Shown one piece after another: positions 1 through 10,385 of a stretch of DNA of 64,000 bases. How positions within the stretch are numbered: the stretch's first letter is position 1; every line of letters starts with the position of its first letter. Made by a program: the position numbers and the translations under genes. The DNA comes from Mesorhizobium sp. Pch-S (GTDB lineage: Bacteria > Pseudomonadota > Alphaproteobacteria > Rhizobiales > Rhizobiaceae), in NCBI RefSeq assembly GCF_004136315.1, contig NZ_CP029562.1, positions 682,001 to 746,000 on the forward strand, in the 5' to 3' direction. The notes beneath the pieces are model-generated. The model did no database searches and was not told where the DNA came from. It was given only the letters and a program-made list of their open reading frames with translations.

Positions 1-420
1 ATGCAGCGCCTGCAGCCCGTTGCGGCCGGCGACGGCAAGGTGGCTGAAGACGATCGCGGCCAGGAAGACGATGACGAAAGCGCTGGCAACCCCCGCCAGG
101 AAGCGGATGAGAAGGAAAGCCACGGTAGAGTCCGTCAATCCCATCAGTCCGGCCAGCACGCCACTGGCCGCCAGCGCGCCCAGCATCACGACACGCTCAC
201 GGCCATGCGCCCAGCCGCCGGCGGCTGCGAAGGCGCCGAGCAGGTAGCCAAGATAGTTGGAGGAAGCGATCAAGCCGGCATCGCCGGCCGACAAATGGAG
301 CTCTTCCATCATGCCGGGCAGGATCGGCGTGTAGACAAAACGGCCGATGCCCATGGCGACGGCCATGGCGACCATGCCGGCAAGGGCAAAACGCAGTGGA
401 GAGGCCGGTGTCTCGTTCAT
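1..420 (-). CDS. MFS transporter, YbfB/YjiJ-like, C-terminus outside window
   Basis: The reading frame is open from the start codon at 420 down to the window edge, giving the first 140 residues. It begins MNETPASPLRFALAGMVAMA and continues with alternating hydrophobic stretches that look like the first four to five membrane segments. The segment MGIGRFVYTPILPGM near residues 20-35 is typical of YbfB/YjiJ-type members of the major facilitator superfamily, which are inner-membrane secondary transporters with unknown substrates. No strong ribosome binding site is seen before the ATG, so the start is less certain than the frame. The family call rests on the N-terminal third only. Confidence 0.75.
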   Translation of the reverse strand, partial: MNETPASPLRFALAGMVAMAVAMGIGRFVYTPILPGMMEELHLSAGDAGLIASSNYLGYLLGAFAAAGGWAHGRERVVMLGALAASGVLAGLMGLTDSTVAFLLIRFLAGVASAFVIVFLAAIVFSHLAVAGRNGLQALH

Positions 421-489
421 TGCAGCGCACAATAAAACTGTGCGCCTGCGAGGCAATGCGTTTCGTTTGGGCCAGTTGCGCCCTCGCCT

Positions 490-690
490 TCAGGCGCCGC
501 AGCAGCGTGCCGTCTCAAAGTCAGTCCGGCATGCGGTAAGCCTGAACGGCATGTCGCCCAATTCACGCTCCGACATGGTGTCGAGTATCGGATGCGAAAG
601 CGGATCACGCACCCAGCCGGCAATGTCTCCGTCGGTCGGCCGGGCTGGCAACAATTCCCTGAACGGATTCAGCAAGGAGAAAAGCGTCAT
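490..690 (-). CDS. small conserved-looking protein, 66 aa, function unknown
   Basis: A 66-residue protein starting MTLFSLLNPFRELLPA. The ATG at 690 is preceded by AGAGGAGCTGCCGCC, a good ribosome binding site, which favours this start over a longer reading to 735. The middle (SHPILDTMSERELGDMPF) resembles the short DUF1127-like tails common in Rhizobiales, in which a proline follows a basic or polar helix, but I cannot assign the family firmly. The C-terminus has three cysteines (TACRTDFETARCCGA). It is divergent from the LysR gene at 781 and could be its regulated neighbour. Confidence 0.55.
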   Translation of the reverse strand: MTLFSLLNPFRELLPARPTDGDIAGWVRDPLSHPILDTMSERELGDMPFRLTACRTDFETARCCGA

Positions 691-780
691 GGCGGCAGCT
701 CCTCTTTTAGCCTCGGGATTTTGCCACCGAACCAAAGGGATTCAATTGAGATTTGCGCCGCACGAGTTTAGAAAAACTTC

Positions 781-1701
781 ATGGCTCCCTTGAACCGAAT
801 TCATCTCAATGGTCTGCGCGCCGTGGAGGCCGTAGCGCGGCTGGGCTCGCTGTCATCGGCGGCCGGTGAACTTGGCGTTTCACCGAGCGCGGTCAGCCAG
901 CAGGTCAACCGCACCGAACGGCAGCTCGGGCTCGCGCTGTTCGAGCGCACGCCCTCCGGTCTTGTGCTGACCGATTTCGGCAACCAGTTCGCGACACGGC
1001 TCGGCAAGGGTTTTCGCGAACTGACGCAAGCCGTGGCTCTCGCGGACGACGCCTCGCGCTGCACTTTGGTGGTGTCGGTGGCCCCCGCCTTCGCTTCGAA
1101 ATGGCTGATGCCGAGGCTCTCGCGGCACTTCACGCGCTATCCCAATGTGCTGCTGCGCATCGACGCCTCGGTCAGGCTGGTCGATCCCGGCAATTCTGAG
1201 GTCGATATCGGCATCAGGCTTGGCGATGGAAAATGGCCGGGCCTGCATGCGGAACTGCTTCTGGCACAGGAGATCTTCCCGGTCTGCGCGCCGTCGATCG
1301 CAGCGAAACTCAAGACGCCCGCCGACCTGGCGCATGCCTATGCGATCACCGACGAGCGTACGATGATCGCCTGGGAGAACTGGTTCCGGGCGGCCGGCAC
1401 CGAGCCGGTGACCTTGCTCAAGGGCGCTTCCTTCACGGACCCTATGCTGTGCCTGGAATCGACCATTGCCGGCCACGGCGTCATGCTGGGTTGGCAGTTG
1501 TTGTGCGCGGACGCGCTGGTCGACGGCCGCCTGGTTGCTCCCTTCGGCGTACGAGCCCCGAGCGGGCTCGGTTACTGGATGGTGACCGCCCCGGACGAGC
1601 CGGAGAGCCGCAAGGTCCGCGATTTCAAGGCATGGCTGCGCGAAGAGATCGACGTGACCATGGCGACATTCGCCACGCCCAGCGAACCCGTCATCGCCTG
1701 A
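781..1701 (+). CDS. LysR-family regulator, GcvA-like
   Basis: A 306-residue LysR-type transcription regulator. The N-terminal winged helix-turn-helix occupies about residues 6-65 (LSSAAGELGVSPSAVSQQV is the helix-turn-helix core), and a periplasmic-binding-like effector domain runs from about 95 to 295. The wording RLGLALFERTPSGLVLT-like region and the WLMPRL motif at the start of the effector domain are typical of the GcvA subgroup. Family knowledge: such proteins usually activate a divergent gene and repress themselves; the divergent gene here is the 66-aa protein at 490-690, 90 bp away. The effector is unknown. Confidence 0.85.
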   Translation: MAPLNRIHLNGLRAVEAVARLGSLSSAAGELGVSPSAVSQQVNRTERQLGLALFERTPSGLVLTDFGNQFATRLGKGFRELTQAVALADDASRCTLVVSVAPAFASKWLMPRLSRHFTRYPNVLLRIDASVRLVDPGNSEVDIGIRLGDGKWPGLHAELLLAQEIFPVCAPSIAAKLKTPADLAHAYAITDERTMIAWENWFRAAGTEPVTLLKGASFTDPMLCLESTIAGHGVMLGWQLLCADALVDGRLVAPFGVRAPSGLGYWMVTAPDEPESRKVRDFKAWLREEIDVTMATFATPSEPVIA

Positions 1702-1739
1702 GGCCAACGCTCGGCTCCTTCGATTGCGTATCGCGCTTT

Positions 1740-1764
1740 CCGAAAATCGACTGACGATTTTCGG
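1740..1764. terminator. hairpin after lysR; also a likely dispersed repeat
   Basis: Perfect 10-bp stem CCGAAAATCG / CGATTTTCGG with a 5-nt loop, 38 bp after the LysR stop and 72 bp before the aminopeptidase. There is no T-run, so it is a weak intrinsic terminator at best. From memory, very similar CGAAAATCG hairpins are scattered between genes in Mesorhizobium-type genomes. Confidence 0.5.
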
Positions 1765-1836
1765 GCCGATGCGGTGTGGAAAGCAGCGCAGCAGCGGTCT
1801 ATGTAGAAGGATATCTCCAACAGCCGAGGCCTGACC

Positions 1837-3093
1837 ATGACATCCCACGCCCGCGATTTTTCCGCTGCCATCGATCCGGTGAAGCTCGAACGCCTGGCCG
1901 AAGTGGTGGTCAAGGTGGGCCTGCAGCTGCAGCCCGGCCAGGACCTGGTGCTGACGTCCTCGATCGCCGCGCTGCCGCTGACCCGCAAGATTGTCGAGCA
2001 TGCCTACAGGGCCGGCGCCGGGCTGGTGACGCCGATCTTCAACGATGACGAGATCACGCTCGCCCGCTTCCGCTACGGCGCCGATGCCGGTTTCGACCGC
2101 GCCGCAGGCTGGCTTTATGAAGGCATGGCCAAGGCCTTCTCCAACAATGCCGCGCGACTGGCCGTGCGCGGCGATGACCCATCGCTGCTGTCCGCCCAGG
2201 ATCCGTCCAAGGTCTCACGCGCCAACAAGGCGAACTCGATCGCCTATCAGCCGGCACTGGAAAAAATCACCGGCTTCGACATCAACTGGAACATCGTCGC
2301 CTATCCGGAGCTGGCCTGGGCGAAGCAGGTGTTTCCGGGCGAAACCGACGACGTCGCGGTGGCCAGGCTGGCGGACGCGATCTTCGCGGCCAGCCGCGTC
2401 GACAATGATGATCCGATCGGCGCCTGGAAGGCACACAACGCCGCACTGGCCGAACGTACGAAGTGGCTGAACGGGCACAATTTCCACGCCCTGCATTTCA
2501 GGGGGCCGGGCACCGACCTGACCGTCGGCCTCGCCGACGGGCACGAATGGATGGGCGGCGCCTCGACCGCGAAGAACGGCATCACCTGCAATCCGAACAT
2601 TCCGACCGAGGAAGTCTTCACCACGCCGCACGCGCACCGCGTGACCGGCCATGTGTCCTCGACCAAGCCGCTGTCCTACCAGGGCACGCTGATCGACGAG
2701 ATCTCGGTGCGTTTCGAAGAAGGCCGCATCGTGGAAGCGAAGGCCGCCAGGGGCGAGGACGTGCTGCAGAAGGTGCTGGATACCGATGAAGGTGCGCGCC
2801 GGCTGGGCGAAGTGGCGCTGGTGCCGCATTCCTCACCGATTTCGGCAAGCGGCATCCTGTTCTACAACACGCTGTTCGACGAAAACGCCTCGTGCCACAT
2901 CGCGCTCGGCCAATGCTATTCGAAGTGCTTTGTCGGCGGCGACAAGCTTTCGCAGGACGAGATCGCAGCGCGTGGCGGCAACAAGAGCTTCATCCACATC
3001 GACTGGATGATCGGCTCCAACAAGGTCGACATCGACGGCGTCAACAAGGATGGCAGCACCGTGCCGGTGATGCGCCAGGGCGAATGGGCCTGA
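1837..3093 (+). CDS. aminopeptidase, M29 family
   Basis: A 418-residue protein of usual length for M29 metallo-aminopeptidases (AmpS/PepS/AmpT type), cytoplasmic enzymes that remove N-terminal amino acids. Features consistent with this are PTEEVFTTPHAHRVTG near residues 255-270 (a conserved metal-ligand Glu region), the C-terminal SSPIS and HIALGQCY segments, and FIHIDWMIGS near residue 385, where His and Asp contribute to the two-metal site. There is no signal peptide. The ATG at 1837 follows CCGAGGCCTGACC, giving a usable ribosome binding site. It appears to be a single-gene unit ended by a strong stem-loop. Confidence 0.88.
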   Translation: MTSHARDFSAAIDPVKLERLAEVVVKVGLQLQPGQDLVLTSSIAALPLTRKIVEHAYRAGAGLVTPIFNDDEITLARFRYGADAGFDRAAGWLYEGMAKAFSNNAARLAVRGDDPSLLSAQDPSKVSRANKANSIAYQPALEKITGFDINWNIVAYPELAWAKQVFPGETDDVAVARLADAIFAASRVDNDDPIGAWKAHNAALAERTKWLNGHNFHALHFRGPGTDLTVGLADGHEWMGGASTAKNGITCNPNIPTEEVFTTPHAHRVTGHVSSTKPLSYQGTLIDEISVRFEEGRIVEAKAARGEDVLQKVLDTDEGARRLGEVALVPHSSPISASGILFYNTLFDENASCHIALGQCYSKCFVGGDKLSQDEIAARGGNKSFIHIDWMIGSNKVDIDGVNKDGSTVPVMRQGEWA

Positions 3094-3110
3094 CGCAGAT
3101 TTTCTAACCA

Positions 3111-3138
3111 CAGTCGGGCGGGGATCCCTGCCCGACTG
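3111..3138 (+). terminator. stem-loop after aminopeptidase gene
   Basis: CAGTCGGGC pairs perfectly with GCCCGACTG around a GGGGATCCCT loop that is itself partly palindromic. It lies 17 bp after the aminopeptidase stop. There is no following T-run, so it may be a transcript-stabilising hairpin as much as a terminator. Confidence 0.55.
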
Positions 3139-3167
3139 GACGCCCGACGCACCATGGAGGTAAACCC

Positions 3168-3524
3168 ATGGCTTTCAATATCGTCGTCAAGCGGATCTAC
3201 GAGCCGGCTCAGGCTTCGGACGGCCTGCGTGTCCTGGTCGATCGCGTCTGGCCACGCGGCATGACCAAAGAAAAAGCCGCCTTGACCCTATGGCTGAAGG
3301 ACATCGCGCCGAGCGATGCCCTGCGAAAATGGTTCGACCATCAACCCGAGCGCTGGGAGGAATTCCAGAGGCGCTATCATGACGAATTGGCCAGCAAGCA
3401 AGAGCCTTTGCGCGAACTAGCCAGCTTACTCGAACACGGCCGCGTCACCCTACTCTATGGCGCGCATGAAGAGCGCTACAACAATGCCGTAGCGCTGGCG
3501 GAGTATCTCAAGGAAACAGAATAG
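3168..3524 (+). CDS. DUF488 family protein (YeaO-like)
   Basis: A 118-residue protein of the DUF488 family. The diagnostic N-terminal pattern is visible: IKRIYEPAQ-like start, then LVDRVWPRGMTKEKA near residues 23-38, and the C-terminal VTLLYGAHEERYNNAVAL. Family members are small cytoplasmic proteins without a settled biochemical function. The start is well supported by GGAGGTAAACCC directly before the ATG. It stands between a terminator and a long inverted repeat, so it is probably transcribed alone. Confidence 0.85.
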   Translation: MAFNIVVKRIYEPAQASDGLRVLVDRVWPRGMTKEKAALTLWLKDIAPSDALRKWFDHQPERWEEFQRRYHDELASKQEPLRELASLLEHGRVTLLYGAHEERYNNAVALAEYLKETE

Positions 3525-3528
3525 GCGG

Positions 3529-3777
3529 GTGCGTCCTTCGAGGCTCGCCCGCGAAAGACCGTGGTGTGCTTTCAGCCACTGTGTGGGCTCGCGCCTCAGG
3601 ATGAGGGCCGTTGTGCAACGGCGCCTGGTGATTTCACTTGGCTACAGAATGCTCTAAGTTCTGAGGCATCTCAGAATTCTCGGCCCAGTGGCACAACGGC
3701 CCTCATCCTGAGGTGCGAGCCCGCAAGACGTTGTCATTACAGCGAAAACTCACGTGGGCGAGCCTCGAAGGACGCAC
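3529..3777. repeat. 249-bp nested inverted-repeat intergenic element
   Basis: The ends form a 22-bp perfect inverted repeat (3529-3550 with 3756-3777). Inside, 3585-3616 pairs with 3691-3722 over 32 bp with one mismatch, built around CCTCAGGATGAGGGCC. The centre carries TGATTTCACTTGGCTACAGA, which recurs in nearly the same form at 38798. The layout and sequence match the mosaic palindromic elements dispersed through Rhizobiales genomes. It fills the gap between two convergent genes and contains no plausible reading frame. Confidence 0.8.
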
Positions 3778-3782
3778 TTCGG

Positions 3783-4130
3783 TCAGCCGAGCTCGCGCTC
3801 GTAAACATCCGGCTTGAAACCAACCAGCAGGCGGTCACCCAAATCAAGCACAGGGCGCTTGATCATTGTCGGGCTGGCCAGCATCAGCGCCTTTGCCTTC
3901 CCGGCGTCAATGTCCTGCTTCTTGTCGTCGGGCAATTCCCGAAACGTGGTGCTCGCCTTGTTGAGCAGCACTTCCCAGCCGAGCCTGTCGATCCAGCCCT
4001 GCAAGCGCTCTGCTTCCAGACCCTCGGCGCGATAGTCATGAAAAGCGTAGCCGACCTTGTGGCCTTCCAGCCAGACGCGCGCCTTCTTGATCGTGTCGCA
4101 GTTCGGGATGCCGTACATGGTGATGGTCAA
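3783..4130 (-). CDS. ArsC/Spx-family thioredoxin-fold protein, YffB-like
   Basis: A 115-residue protein starting MTITMYGIPNCDTIKKA. The single N-terminal cysteine at residue 11 within NCDTIKKAR and the later SPTMIKRPVLD segment (the cis-proline and arginine region) are the marks of the ArsC/YffB branch of the Spx/ArsC family. YffB-like proteins are glutathione-linked reductases of unclear substrate; nothing here indicates arsenate resistance, since no arsR or arsB is near. It faces the DUF488 gene across the repeat element. Confidence 0.85.
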   Translation of the reverse strand: MTITMYGIPNCDTIKKARVWLEGHKVGYAFHDYRAEGLEAERLQGWIDRLGWEVLLNKASTTFRELPDDKKQDIDAGKAKALMLASPTMIKRPVLDLGDRLLVGFKPDVYERELG

Positions 4131-4201
4131 GGCGAAGTCCTCAGATCGTGATTTGAGATCGAGTAGCCGATTCTCGACGTGGGCGCCGCATCGAAGCTGC
4201 T

Positions 4202-4329
4202 ACTCTCTCCCCGCTAGCGGGGAGAGATGTCCGGCAGGACAGTGAGGGGCAGAGCCAGCGTCCGCCGCTTGGTGCCGCCCCTCATCCGCCCTTCGGGCAC
4301 CTTCTCCCCGTGAACGGGGAGAAGGGAGA
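4202..4329. repeat. RIME/REP-like palindromic intergenic repeat (copy 1)
   Basis: Contains a CTCTCCCCGCTAGCGGGGAGAG hairpin at its left end and CTTCTCCCCGTGAACGGGGAGAAG at its right end, joined by a segment with CTCATCCGCCCTTCGGGCACC. Related copies occur at 30118-30331 and 59881-60075. All three sit beside the 3' ends of genes, as expected for rhizobial intergenic mosaic elements. Confidence 0.75.
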
Positions 4330-4331
4330 GA

Positions 4332-6706
<2,375 letters not shown>

Positions 6707-6717
6707 GGAGACCCCCG

Positions 6718-7731
6718 TTACGCCATAGCGTGGTGGCTGAAGGCCGCGTAACGACCGGTGACGTAGTGCTCGAGCTGGCGTTCGATGTCGGCGAGCAATG
6801 ATGAAGCGCCGAAGCGGAACAGATTGGGCTGCAGCCAATCGTTGCCGAGCTCTTCCTTCATCAGCGCCAGATAGGCCATCGCGTCCTTGGCGGTCGAGAT
6901 ACCACCGGCCGGCTTGTAGCCGACGACGTGGCCGGTCATCTCGCGGTACTCGCGGATGGCACGGATCATCACCAGCGTGACCGGAAGCGTCGCGTTGATC
7001 GCTTCCTTGCCGGTAGACGTTTTGATGAAGTCGGATCCCGCCATCATAGATACCCAGGAGGCGCGGGCGACATTGCGCAGGGTCTGCAGGTCGCCGGTGG
7101 CCAGGATGGTCTTCATGTGCGCCGGCCCACAGGCTTCCTTGCAGGCCTTGACCTCGTCATAGAGAGCCTGCCAGTTGCCGGTCAGCACATGTTCGCGGGT
7201 GATGACGATGTCGATCTCCTCGGCGCCATCGGCGACGGAAGCCTCGATCTCCTTCAGCCGCGTGTCCAGCGGCGAAAGGCCGGCCGGAAAGCCGGTGGAG
7301 ACGGCGGCGACCGGAATGCCCGAACCCTGGAGCGCATCGACCGCGGTGGCGACGAAGCGATGATAGACGCAGACGGCACCGGTGGTGATGGTGCGGTCGC
7401 CAAGCCCAAGCGCGTCCTGCAGGTCGGCGCGCAGCGGCTGGCGCGCCTTGGCGCAGAGACGGCGCACGCGACCGGCAGTGTCGTCACCATTCAGCGTGGT
7501 GAGATCGATGCATTGCAGCGCGCGCACCAGCCAGGCCGCCTGCCATTCCTTCTTGACCGTGCGGCGACCACCGAGCGAGGACGTGCGGCGTTCCGCTGCG
7601 CTCAGATTGACGCGGACGGCTTCGATCGGGTCGAGCGAAAACGGGATCGGCGGATTGTACGGGTGCAACTGGTTGGCGAAGACGGCGGCGCCGGCCGGCT
7701 GGCCACCCCTGTGCTTGTCGACGACATTCAT
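6718..7731 (-). CDS. deoC: deoxyribose-phosphate aldolase
   Basis: A 337-residue DeoC of the long type. The Schiff-base lysine is K237 in FIKTSTGK, and the second conserved lysine is K273 in GYKPAGGI. Family reaction: 2-deoxyribose-5-phosphate to acetaldehyde plus glyceraldehyde-3-phosphate. The ATG at 7731 has GGAGGTGTGAG just upstream, which is clearly better than an in-frame start at 7818. It lies between mtnA (153-bp gap) and the aldehyde dehydrogenase (11-bp gap). In this operon it may act on its classic substrate or on another deoxysugar phosphate; acetaldehyde from it would feed the downstream dehydrogenase. Confidence 0.92.
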   Translation of the reverse strand: MNVVDKHRGGQPAGAAVFANQLHPYNPPIPFSLDPIEAVRVNLSAAERRTSSLGGRRTVKKEWQAAWLVRALQCIDLTTLNGDDTAGRVRRLCAKARQPLRADLQDALGLGDRTITTGAVCVYHRFVATAVDALQGSGIPVAAVSTGFPAGLSPLDTRLKEIEASVADGAEEIDIVITREHVLTGNWQALYDEVKACKEACGPAHMKTILATGDLQTLRNVARASWVSMMAGSDFIKTSTGKEAINATLPVTLVMIRAIREYREMTGHVVGYKPAGGISTAKDAMAYLALMKEELGNDWLQPNLFRFGASSLLADIERQLEHYVTGRYAAFSHHAMA

Positions 7732-7884
7732 CTCACACCTCCCATACGCCCGGACGGTGACAGCTAAAGGACGACCGCGCCGAAACATCCATATTGCGCG
7801 AATCGCGAAGCCCGCCAAGGCTCAATCGGCCTTGACGGGCTGTCGCTGCTTCAGAGTTGAATGCGGGCTTTCGAAGGCCGGCGC

Positions 7885-8979
7885 TTATTTCCGCTCTGGA
7901 AACAAGGCAGCCAGTCCATCGCGCGAAGCCTTGGCAACACCGCGTTCGGTGATCAGGCCAGTGACGAGACGCGCCGGCGTCACGTCGAAGGCGGGGTTGC
8001 CGGCTGGCGACGCTTCCGGCGATACGCGCACGCGGGCGATCTCGCCGGTTTCGGTCTTGCCCTGCACGAAGGAAACCTCATCGCCGGAACGTTCCTCGAT
8101 CGGGATTTCCTTCAGTCCGTCCGACACCGTCCAGTCGATGGTCGGCGACGGCAGCGCGACATAGAAGGGAATGTCGTTGTCCCTGGCGGCGAGCGCCTTC
8201 AGATAGGTGCCGATCTTGTTGCAGACATCGCCATTGGCGGTGGTGCGATCGGTGCCGACGATGACCATGTCGACCTCGCCATGCTGCATCAGGTGACCGC
8301 CGGCGTTGTCGACGATCAAGGTGTGCGGCACGCCATGCCCGGCCATTTCCCAGGCGGTGAGCTGGGCGCCCTGGTTGCGGGGGCGTGTCTCGTCGACATA
8401 GACGTGGACCGGGATGCCGGCCTCGACCGCCAGATAAATCGGGGCGGTGGCGGTGCCGTAGTCGACCGTCGCCAGCCAGCCGGCGTTGCAATGGGTGAGG
8501 ATGTTGACGCGTTCGCCCGGCTTCTTCCGGGCAGCGATCTCCTTGATGATGGCAAGGCCGTTGCCGCCGATCGAGCGGTTGAGCTCGACATCCTCGTCGG
8601 CGATCTCGGCGGCGCGCTTGTAGGCGGCGGCAACACGCTCGGAAACCGGCAGCGGCTTCAGGAGCTTGCGCATCTCATCCAGCGCCCAGCGCAGGTTGAT
8701 CGCCGTCGGACGCGTCTCATTGAGCTGTTCCCAGGCGGTATCGAGGGCAGCATCCGACGCGTCGGCCTGCATCTGGATCGCCATGCCGTAGGCGGCGGTA
8801 ACGCCGATCAACGGTGCGCCGCGCACCCACATGTCACGGATGGCGACAGCGACATCCTCAACCGTCGACAAGGTGACGACGCGAAACTCGTGCGGAAGCC
8901 AGCGCTGGTCGATGATGTCGACGGAACGGCCGTCCTCGTTCAGCCAGATGGTGCGAAAATGCTTGCCGCCTACGTTCAC
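7885..8979 (-). CDS. mtnA: S-methyl-5-thioribose-1-phosphate isomerase
   Basis: A 364-residue MtnA of the eIF2B-related isomerase family. It converts an aldose-1-phosphate (methylthioribose-1-phosphate, or 5-deoxyribose-1-phosphate in some paralogues) into the ketose-1-phosphate. The catalytic cysteine is C164 in [11 protein letters not shown], and the catalytic aspartate is D244 in [12 protein letters not shown]. The start is GTG at 8979, overlapping the mtnK stop as GTGA, so the two genes are translationally coupled. None of the other methionine-salvage genes (mtnB, mtnC, mtnD) is nearby, which argues for a catabolic or disposal role rather than the full methionine salvage cycle. Confidence 0.92.
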   Translation of the reverse strand: MNVGGKHFRTIWLNEDGRSVDIIDQRWLPHEFRVVTLSTVEDVAVAIRDMWVRGAPLIGVTAAYGMAIQMQADASDAALDTAWEQLNETRPTAINLRWALDEMRKLLKPLPVSERVAAAYKRAAEIADEDVELNRSIGGNGLAIIKEIAARKKPGERVNILTHCNAGWLATVDYGTATAPIYLAVEAGIPVHVYVDETRPRNQGAQLTAWEMAGHGVPHTLIVDNAGGHLMQHGEVDMVIVGTDRTTANGDVCNKIGTYLKALAARDNDIPFYVALPSPTIDWTVSDGLKEIPIEERSGDEVSFVQGKTETGEIARVRVSPEASPAGNPAFDVTPARLVTGLITERGVAKASRDGLAALFPERK

Positions 8980-10247
8980 GCGTATGCTCCTTTTTCGATC
9001 AGCGCGGCAAACGCGTTGACCTCCTCGATGCTGTGGATGGCGCGGCGGTTGACCGCGATGTGACGGCCGAACCGCAGCGCCTTGGCCTCGCAGACCGCAC
9101 GCACGGCTTCGTCCCCGATGGTCTCAAAATCGGCATTGTGGGCGAGGCCGAGGATGCGGCGGTGGCATTCGACACCGGCGAACCCCAGAAGATCCTGCCA
9201 GATGTCGTGCAACACGCGGTCGAGCGCCTGTTCGGCACCGAGCGGGTCACCGCGATCCTCGAACAGGCTGCGGGCATAAAGCATGCCGGTGCGTTCGCTG
9301 CGCCAGAGGCGCGAAAACTCGGTGCGGAAGACCGCCCAGATCGAGGTGACCGTCTCAAGAAGATAGGCGCGCATGGTTTCGCGCGAGCCATCCTGTTCAT
9401 GGCCGCTTTGGGAAAAATAGGACATCCAGAAATTGGCCAGCAGCATGCCGACGTCGAACGCCATCGGCCCGTAGAAGGCGAATTCGGGATCGATGACCCT
9501 TGTGTCGGTGTCGGTCACCATGACGGAGCCGGTGTGCAGGTCGCCATGCAGCAGCGTTTCCGCATTGGCCGCAAACAGATGCTTGAGACGCTGTGCTTCC
9601 ACCTTGAGGTCGCGGTCGGCACGCAGTTCGGCCACCAGCGGTTCGAGCGCCGGCGTGTAGTGGTTCAGCTTCGCTTCGAAATAGGGATCGGTGAAGACCA
9701 GGTTCTCGGTGATGTCGCACAATTCGACATTGTCGGCGAACAGCGCAAGGTCGGCCTTGCGGTCGCGCGCCGCCATATGCAGGTCGGAGCCGCGGAACAG
9801 CGTGCGTGCCACGAACAGGCCGAGATCCACGCCGATGCGTGGCAGTTCGCGGCCGGCGATCAGCTCCTTGCGCAGGATGATGTGCGGCGTGAGATATTCC
9901 ATGACGATCAGCGCCTGCGCCTCGTCGAAATGCAACACCGCAGGCACCGTGCCGACGCCGGCGCGCGCCTCCTGCCTGACCAGTGCATGATATTCGAAGA
10001 AGGACCGTTTCAGCGGCAGCGGCCAGCTTTCACCCACCAGCCGGACATAGGGCAGTGCCTGCTTGACGACGGCCGAACCGGCCGGCCCTTCGACAATGAA
10101 GACGAGGTTCAAATTGCCGTCGCCAACCTCGCGTACACGCCAGGCAGAAACATCGTCGCCGAGCTGATCGGTGAGTGCGGCGAGGGCGCCGAGCCTGGCA
10201 GGCAAAGTTTCGACCGTCAGCGCCTCGAACGAAGCATTTTTTGCCAT
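8976..10247 (-). CDS. mtnK: S-methyl-5-thioribose kinase
   Basis: A 423-residue kinase of the protein-kinase-like fold. It phosphorylates the C1 hydroxyl of methylthioribose with ATP. The catalytic loop is [10 protein letters not shown] with H234, and the metal-binding motif is [11 protein letters not shown] about 20 residues later; [12 protein letters not shown] near residue 60 carries the ATP-binding lysine. It is the first gene of the leftward operon mtnK-mtnA-deoC-aldehyde dehydrogenase and diverges from the ABC importer at 10386. The promoter between them carries a large palindrome, implying joint control with transport. Confidence 0.92.
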   Translation of the reverse strand: MAKNASFEALTVETLPARLGALAALTDQLGDDVSAWRVREVGDGNLNLVFIVEGPAGSAVVKQALPYVRLVGESWPLPLKRSFFEYHALVRQEARAGVGTVPAVLHFDEAQALIVMEYLTPHIILRKELIAGRELPRIGVDLGLFVARTLFRGSDLHMAARDRKADLALFADNVELCDITENLVFTDPYFEAKLNHYTPALEPLVAELRADRDLKVEAQRLKHLFAANAETLLHGDLHTGSVMVTDTDTRVIDPEFAFYGPMAFDVGMLLANFWMSYFSQSGHEQDGSRETMRAYLLETVTSIWAVFRTEFSRLWRSERTGMLYARSLFEDRGDPLGAEQALDRVLHDIWQDLLGFAGVECHRRILGLAHNADFETIGDEAVRAVCEAKALRFGRHIAVNRRAIHSIEEVNAFAALIEKGAYA

Positions 10248-10306
10248 GTCGGCCTCCCGATCCGCGTCCCCGTTTCTGTTAGCGAACGGTCATGACAGGT
10301 AAAAGG

Positions 10307-10363
10307 CTAGGAACCATTCTGTCATTTGTCAATCGTGTTGACAAATGACGAGATTGTTCCTAG
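10307..10363. promoter_or_regulatory. 57-bp two-tier palindrome, likely SorC-regulator operator
   Basis: Inner perfect 12-bp arms GTCATTTGTCAA (10321-10332) and TTGACAAATGAC (10338-10349) flank TCGTG. Outer perfect 8-bp arms CTAGGAAC (10307-10314) and GTTCCTAG (10356-10363) share the same centre at 10335. It lies in the 138-bp divergent gap between mtnK and the ABC ATPase. The TTGACA in the right arm could also serve as a -35 element. Binding by the SorC-type regulator at 16444 is inferred. Confidence 0.8.
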
Positions 10364-10385
10364 CGTCGGGGTCAAGGAGGAGAAT

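Noticed and set aside
880..2001. 373-codon minus-strand frame opposite LysR and the aminopeptidase start
   Set aside because: Spans two genes on the other strand and the hairpin between them; no family features.
3561..4151. 196-codon plus-strand frame through the repeat element
   Set aside because: Its first third is the palindromic repeat and the rest is antisense to the ArsC-like gene.
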